Below are positions 27,493 to 32,272 of a stretch of 32,272 nt of DNA, one piece after another. Under the pieces are notes generated by a model, which saw nothing but the letters and a program-made list of their open reading frames with translations, did not search any database and was not told where the DNA came from. The translations under genes were made by a program, and so were the position numbers. The stretch is taken from the NCBI GenBank assembly GCA_028694055.1, contig JAQUUA010000005.1:1-32272 (forward strand), given 5' to 3'. Origin of the DNA: Candidatus Methanomethylophilaceae archaeon (GTDB lineage: Archaea > Thermoplasmatota > Thermoplasmata > Methanomassiliicoccales > Methanomethylophilaceae). Numbering within the stretch: position 1 is the stretch's first letter; the number at the start of each line of letters is the position of its first letter.

Positions 27493-27990
27493 TTGCTGGA
27501 CCGATCCATCCTGGAGGCCATACTGTTCTCTTCCCCCCAAGCCGTCAGCGCCAAGGAGCTGGCAGAGCTGGCAGGGATGACGACGGCAAGGTTGCGACAG
27601 GCCGTGAAAGAACTGGACCAGGAGTATGAGTCCCGGGATTCAGCCTTACGGATAATCCGTACCGAGGGAGGCTACTCACTTCAGCTGAGGGACGAGTATA
27701 GGGAGCAAGCATGGAAGGTGTCCCCCCCTCAGATACCGGAGGCCGCCCTCCGCACCGCCGCCCTGATCGCCTATCACCAGCCAGTGGCCCAGAGCGAACT
27801 GGTGCGGACTCTGGGGTCCAGGGTCTACGACGACGTGCGCTTGCTGAGGTCGTTGAACCTCCTCACTGTCCGTAAATCCGGACAGACCTTGGAGTTGAGC
27901 ACCAATCGCCGTTTCACGGAGTATTTCGGCATCGAGGCCAAAGGCAAGAAGGGCATCAAGGAATGGATGGAGAGCCATATCTCCCTTTGA
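27493..27990 (+). CDS. scpB: Segregation and condensation protein B
   Basis: LDRSILEAILFSSPQAVSAKELAELAGMTTARLRQAVKELDQEYESRDSALRIIRTEGGYSLQLRDEY, AALIAYHQPVAQSELVRTLG. TTG start 1 bp after the scpA stop. Confidence 0.92.
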   Translation: MLDRSILEAILFSSPQAVSAKELAELAGMTTARLRQAVKELDQEYESRDSALRIIRTEGGYSLQLRDEYREQAWKVSPPQIPEAALRTAALIAYHQPVAQSELVRTLGSRVYDDVRLLRSLNLLTVRKSGQTLELSTNRRFTEYFGIEAKGKKGIKEWMESHISL

Positions 27991-28007
27991 CAGCGTTTGG
28001 TCATGAA

Positions 28008-28019
28008 TAAATTATAAAT
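28008..28019 (+). promoter_or_regulatory. Putative TATA box for LSm gene
   Basis: taaATTATAAAT about 35-40 bp upstream of ATG 28050. Confidence 0.4.
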
Positions 28020-28049
28020 CGTTGTTCACGATAGGTGCTTTCGATACCC

Positions 28050-28268
28050 ATGGTTATGCCTCTCGCTTTATTGGAGAAATCCATCGACAAACGCATTTCC
28101 CTGCTCCTCAAGGACAACCGTACCTTGGAGGGCAAGCTAACTGGATACGATGACTACATGAACATGGTCCTGGAGGACACCGCCGAGCGCACCTCCGATG
28201 ACCAGGAGAGGAGACTGGGGACAGTCATCCTCCGTGGAAACAACGTGGTCAGCATATCCCCTCTCTGA
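28050..28268 (+). CDS. LSm/Sm-like archaeal RNA-binding protein
   Basis: LALLEKSIDKRISLLLKDNRTLEGKLTGYDDYMNMVLEDTAE...LGTVILRGNNVVSISP carries both the Sm1 and Sm2 motifs. Confidence 0.93.
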   Translation: MVMPLALLEKSIDKRISLLLKDNRTLEGKLTGYDDYMNMVLEDTAERTSDDQERRLGTVILRGNNVVSISPL

Positions 28269-28280
28269 AGCAGGGCTCCC

Positions 28281-29204
28281 ATGAAGGCCGTTATACTGGC
28301 CGGGGGTTTCGGCACCAGACTCCGGCCTTTGACCAATTACATCGCCAAGCCCTTGATACCCCTTCTGGGCAAGCCATTGGTCATGCATATCATAGACAGC
28401 ATGCCTTCTAGCGTGGACCATGTTATCATGGCCGTGAACTATAGGAAACAGGACCTGGAGGACTACTTCCAGACTCATGATGTGGGTGTGGAGGTTACCA
28501 TGGTGGAGGAGTCCGAGCCCTTGGGCACCGGAGGGGCATTGCGTAATCTCCAGGACCATATAGACGACACATTCCTGATGTTCAACGGAGATGTGGTCTG
28601 TTCCTTGGACCAATTGTCCATGCTCCGCCACCATGAATCGAAAGGCGGGATGGCCACCATATCATTATGGCAGGTGGAGGACCCTCGGGCCTTCGGCGTC
28701 GTGGAGCTCCAACAGGATGGGCGCATAACCCAGTTCCAGGAGAAGCCGGCACCGGGCGAGGAGGTTTCCAATCTCATCAACGCCGGCATCTATGTTTTCG
28801 AACCGGAGATCATCAATCACATACCAGAGGGCCATGTGAGCTTGGAGAGGGAGGTGTTCCCATATATCTTGGAAGATGGCATGTACGGTTACCGTTTCCA
28901 TGGGTACTGGGTGGACTGCGGTACAAGGGAGAGCTATCTACGTGCTCAGGGGCTGCTACTGTCCATGAAGCACGACACCAAGCGTATGTGTCATCCCTCC
29001 TCTGAGGTGGAAGGAGCAGAGCTGGGCGATAACGTCTATATCGATCACGCTACTGTCTCCCCTGGTGCCAGGGTAGAGAACAGCGTGGTCATGAGCGGAG
29101 CCCGGGTGGGAAAAGGCTGTGTCGTCCGTAACAGCATCGTCGGACCAGGGCAGAATCTCGTAGATTTTACTTCTATCTATGATGATATCATCTGTTCTCT
29201 ATAG
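28281..29204 (+). CDS. Sugar nucleotidyltransferase (NDP-sugar pyrophosphorylase)
   Basis: MKAVILAGGFGTRLRPLTNYIAKPLIPLLGKPLVMHII, MFNGDVV, FQEKPAPGEEVSNLINAGIYVFEPEI, C-terminal left-handed helix-like repeats (GDNVYIDHATVSPGARVENSVVMSGARVGKGCVVRNSIVG). Confidence 0.92.
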   Translation: MKAVILAGGFGTRLRPLTNYIAKPLIPLLGKPLVMHIIDSMPSSVDHVIMAVNYRKQDLEDYFQTHDVGVEVTMVEESEPLGTGGALRNLQDHIDDTFLMFNGDVVCSLDQLSMLRHHESKGGMATISLWQVEDPRAFGVVELQQDGRITQFQEKPAPGEEVSNLINAGIYVFEPEIINHIPEGHVSLEREVFPYILEDGMYGYRFHGYWVDCGTRESYLRAQGLLLSMKHDTKRMCHPSSEVEGAELGDNVYIDHATVSPGARVENSVVMSGARVGKGCVVRNSIVGPGQNLVDFTSIYDDIICSL

Positions 29205-29240
29205 TCTATATAGTCTATATACGCAGATGATATATACATA
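29181..29240 (+). promoter_or_regulatory. Repeat-rich control region upstream of the ABC transporter operon
   Basis: Inverted repeat ATATCATCTG (29185-29194) / CAGATGATAT (29224-29233), tandem 9-mers TATAGTCTA (29200-29217), and TATA-like gatatatacat just before ATG 29270. Confidence 0.5.
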
Positions 29241-29269
29241 ATGCGTAGTCTGTGGTTGGACGGAATCCC

Positions 29270-30910
29270 ATGTCGATCCTCAAGACCGTAGATGAGATAT
29301 CCAGCAGGAACAAAGTCCGTAAAGGATGGTTCGGTTTCATCCTCATTTTCTTCCTTGTATTCATCATCTTCCCATCCATCTACGTCCTCCTTTTCGGCAT
29401 CTCCGACTGGCAGACCCTACAGGATAACGTCCTCAGCAACCCGGATAGGATGGCAGTCATCTATGGCGCCCTTTTCAACTCCTTCGGGATTGCTCTCATC
29501 GTCACTCTGATCGACATCATCGTGGGCCTGCCTATGGCATGGATCATGGTTCGGAAGGAATTCCGTGGAAAGAAGTACTTGGACACCCTCATCGACATGC
29601 CTTTGGCATTCCCAACGGCGGCTTTGGGGTTCTCCGTGGCTATTTTCTGGAGCGTGCCGGTGAGCGCCCCGGTGCCCGCTGGCGCGTTGGGGTGGTTCGC
29701 AGACCCCCTGATGCTCATAATCCTCTTGCACATCATCTTCACCTATCCTTACATGGTCAGGTCATTGTCCGCCATACTGGAGCAGATTGACCAGAATGTG
29801 GAGATGGCTGGGATGACTTTGGGGGCCAGTCGTTTCACGGCCGTCCGGACCATCACCCTACCTCTCTTCCGGGCCGGGATGATAACCGGTTTCATCCTCT
29901 GCTTCGCCCGGAGCCTGAGCGAGACCGGTGGCACCTATATCGCCCTCACAGCCATCGGCAAGGACAGCCTGTTCTTCACCGGCCCCACCCTCATCGCCCA
30001 CCTCAAAGATTTGGAAGGGGCGCAGAATGTGCAGGCGGAGCTGGTGATGGTGAGCATGCTGCTGATCGTCTCGGCGATCCTGCTCCTATTCATCGCCAAG
30101 TATGCCATGAGCACCTTGCGCATACCTTGGTCCAAAGTATGGCCCCGTTGGGAGAGGAAGCTCAGCCGAGGACTGGTGCCCAAGGTGAAGGACGGGTTCT
30201 CGTTCTTCTTCATGTTCCTCTTCGTGATCATCCCCTCGTTCTTCATCTTCTCCTACATACTGATGCCCGCACCCGAGGTCTTTGACTGGAGCGGTTTCTT
30301 CAGCGCCATCATGTACTCTTTCGCTGTGGCGGGAATCGTTACTGTGGCTGACCTCCTGTTAGGGGTCCCGTTCGCCATCTACATAGCCCGTAACAGCCGT
30401 GGCCGCCTCGGCCGCTTACTCGATTCCTTGGTCAACATTCCTTTGATCATCCCTACCACTGCCCTGGGTTTCTCGCTAGGATTGTTCTGGGGTGGTCAGA
30501 ACCTCATACAAGACACCACTGTCCTTGTCATCCTAGCCCATATAGCCTTCACCTATCCGTTGGTGGTGCGTAATGTGGCTGGTGCAGTGGAAGAGGTGGA
30601 CCCCTCTTATGAGGAGGCTGCTCGTACTCTCGGCGCAAAGCCTTTCCAGGCCTTCCGTAAAGTCCTCTTGCCGATCATCAAATCCTCATTGTTGGCCGGG
30701 GCCATCCTGGCCTTCACCCGCAGTCTGGGGGAGACCGGTGCCACCATAGCCGTTCATCCTGGAGCCAACACCGTTCCGGTGTATATCGTGGGGCTCATCC
30801 GCTCCGACCAGTTCTACATGGCGGCTATGTCGTCCATAGCCCTCATCTTGATCAGTTTCCTGCTCATGTTCGGTCTCCGCCATGTGACTCGTTCCCGAGG
30901 TGATCAGTGA
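29270..30910 (+). CDS. ABC transporter permease with two fused BPD_transp_1-type domains (Fe3+/thiamine/phosphonate-like family)
   Basis: About 546 aa, about 12 TM segments; two EAA-loop motifs: EMAGMTLGASRFTAVRTITLPLFRAG and EEAARTLGAKPFQAFRKVLLPIIKSS. Confidence 0.88.
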   Translation: MSILKTVDEISSRNKVRKGWFGFILIFFLVFIIFPSIYVLLFGISDWQTLQDNVLSNPDRMAVIYGALFNSFGIALIVTLIDIIVGLPMAWIMVRKEFRGKKYLDTLIDMPLAFPTAALGFSVAIFWSVPVSAPVPAGALGWFADPLMLIILLHIIFTYPYMVRSLSAILEQIDQNVEMAGMTLGASRFTAVRTITLPLFRAGMITGFILCFARSLSETGGTYIALTAIGKDSLFFTGPTLIAHLKDLEGAQNVQAELVMVSMLLIVSAILLLFIAKYAMSTLRIPWSKVWPRWERKLSRGLVPKVKDGFSFFFMFLFVIIPSFFIFSYILMPAPEVFDWSGFFSAIMYSFAVAGIVTVADLLLGVPFAIYIARNSRGRLGRLLDSLVNIPLIIPTTALGFSLGLFWGGQNLIQDTTVLVILAHIAFTYPLVVRNVAGAVEEVDPSYEEAARTLGAKPFQAFRKVLLPIIKSSLLAGAILAFTRSLGETGATIAVHPGANTVPVYIVGLIRSDQFYMAAMSSIALILISFLLMFGLRHVTRSRGDQ

Positions 30911-31998
30911 TGCCCAGCATACGATTGTCTGAGGTCACGAAGAAGTACGGCTCCACCCGGGCTGCCGACGGTCTCAATCTGGAGGTACAGGACAAAGAAT
31001 ATCTTTGCATACTGGGCCCCACCGGGGCAGGTAAGACCACCGCTCTGCGCATGGTCTGCGGTCTGACCCTTCCTAGCTCCGGTCGTATCTTTTTCGACGA
31101 ACAGGATGTCACTGGCATGGAAGTGGAAAGGCGGGAGGCGGTGATGCTGTCCCAGGTGTACTCCCTTTTCCCGCATATGGATGTGCAGCAGAACGTCCTC
31201 TTCGGGCCATCCATCAAGGAGTGGTCGGAGAAGGACTGCAATCGTCTGGCCAGGAGCATGTTGGAGATGGTGCATCTCAGCAATCGGGCCCAAGCCCTAC
31301 CTCACGAGCTCAGTGGAGGTATGCAGCAAAGGACGGCCTTGGCTAGAGCCCTGGCATCTGGTTCGAAGGTCTTGCTTCTCGATGAGCCTCTGAGGGCGCT
31401 TGATGCCCGATTGCGCATCGAGCTGCGTAAGGAGCTGCGCTCATTAGCGAAATCATTGGAACTCACCTGCATCCACGTGACTCACGATCAGGATGAGGCC
31501 TTGGTGATGGCGGACAGGATAGCGGTATTGCGTCGAGGCAAGGTGATGCAGGTCGGCACCCCCAAGGAGGTCTTCGAGAATCCCAATTCCCCATTCGTGG
31601 CCAATTTCGTGGGTCAATCCAATTTCTTCACCGGGAAAGTGGTGAGCAAAGGGGAGTGGACCATCGTGGAGGACCAGAGAGGTGTGCGTGTGCCCGCCCG
31701 ACCGTGCGATATGGAGATCGGAGAAGAGGTGGTGATGGCCGTCAAGGTCGGGAACACCCGCATCAAGTCCGATGAGGGATTCTTGAAAGGAACGGTGGAA
31801 AGGATGCTGTACGAGGGGAGCAACGTGCATGTGGACCTCGTGCTCTGCGACTACCTGCGTTTCTCGGTCAAGATGCCCAACCGTAAGATAGGTGAGTTCG
31901 AGGTCGGCTCCCCCGCTTACGTTTCATGGAATCCGCGGGAGGCATTGGTGTTCCCTATACCCCCAGAGGGCCTGGAAGAAGAGCTGAAGGTGGACTGA
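30910..31998 (+). CDS. ABC transporter ATP-binding protein with C-terminal TOBE-like region
   Basis: Walker A GPTGAGKTT, Q-loop LSQVYSLFPHM, signature LSGGMQQR, Walker B VLLLDEP, H-loop VTHDQDEAL. Start overlaps the permease stop. Confidence 0.93.
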   Translation: MPSIRLSEVTKKYGSTRAADGLNLEVQDKEYLCILGPTGAGKTTALRMVCGLTLPSSGRIFFDEQDVTGMEVERREAVMLSQVYSLFPHMDVQQNVLFGPSIKEWSEKDCNRLARSMLEMVHLSNRAQALPHELSGGMQQRTALARALASGSKVLLLDEPLRALDARLRIELRKELRSLAKSLELTCIHVTHDQDEALVMADRIAVLRRGKVMQVGTPKEVFENPNSPFVANFVGQSNFFTGKVVSKGEWTIVEDQRGVRVPARPCDMEIGEEVVMAVKVGNTRIKSDEGFLKGTVERMLYEGSNVHVDLVLCDYLRFSVKMPNRKIGEFEVGSPAYVSWNPREALVFPIPPEGLEEELKVD

Positions 31999-31999
31999 G

Positions 32000-32272
32000 A
32001 TGCCGAAAGTGTCGTTGGAGAACATCAGCATGCGTTTCGGGGACATCACGGCGGTGTCCAACATCGACCTGGTCATCAAGGATGGGGAGTACGTCACCAT
32101 CCTAGGGCCTTCTGGCTGTGGCAAGACCACCCTCATCAAGATGATTTCCGGCATCCTGGTGCCTAGCGAGGGAAGGGTGCTGATTGATGGCAAGGATGTT
32201 ACAGGCCTGCCCATCGAGGACCGTGACAACGGTTATGTGTTCCAGAACATCGCTTTATTCCCTCATCTGAAC
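32000..32272 (+). CDS. Second ABC transporter ATP-binding protein (3' truncated by window end)
   Basis: MPKVSLENISMRFGDITAVSNIDLVIKDGEYVTILGPSGCGKTTLIKMISGILVPSEGRVLIDGKDVTGLPIEDRDNGYVFQNIALFPHLN; open to the last base. Confidence 0.9.
   Translation, partial: MPKVSLENISMRFGDITAVSNIDLVIKDGEYVTILGPSGCGKTTLIKMISGILVPSEGRVLIDGKDVTGLPIEDRDNGYVFQNIALFPHLN

Noticed and set aside
1-32272. CRISPR arrays, transposons/insertion sequences, rRNA, tRNA
   Set aside because: No regularly spaced repeats, no transposase motifs or terminal inverted repeats, and no convincing cloverleaf or rRNA sequence was noticed by reading; a tRNAscan-SE or CRISPR-finder run would be decisive.

Overview
Compact window of archaeal genome, most consistent with a euryarchaeal/Thermoplasmata-type (possibly Methanomassiliicoccales-like) lineage; this placement is inference from gene content (Rpo6/RpoK, archaeal uS2, RPA plus RPA-associated protein, PurP, CDP-archaeol synthase, DUF6015-like protein, TATA-type promoters). 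About 32 protein genes are supported: leuCD, rpoK, rpsB, Memo-like, zinc-ribbon membrane protein, RPA operon, small membrane protein, purP, pdxS, an ArsR-ArsM fusion, two aminotransferases, serA, MTH1187-type thiamine-binding protein, DUF6015-like protein, XPD/DinG-type helicase, carS, pyrE, family-4 UDG, two GT2 glycosyltransferases, flippase, HAD hydrolase, smc-scpA-scpB, LSm, sugar nucleotidyltransferase, and an ABC transporter with a fused two-domain permease and two separate ATPases (the second truncated by the window end). I saw no CRISPR array, transposon, rRNA or convincing tRNA. Most of the window is core metabolism and information processing. The most interesting items are the ArsR-ArsM fusion with a 30-nt alternating purine-pyrimidine/palindromic promoter, the repeat-rich control region upstream of the ABC transporter, tandem GC hairpins after the DUF6015-like gene, and an inverted repeat straddling an aminotransferase start. 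I do not see clear evidence for a completely new multi-gene system.
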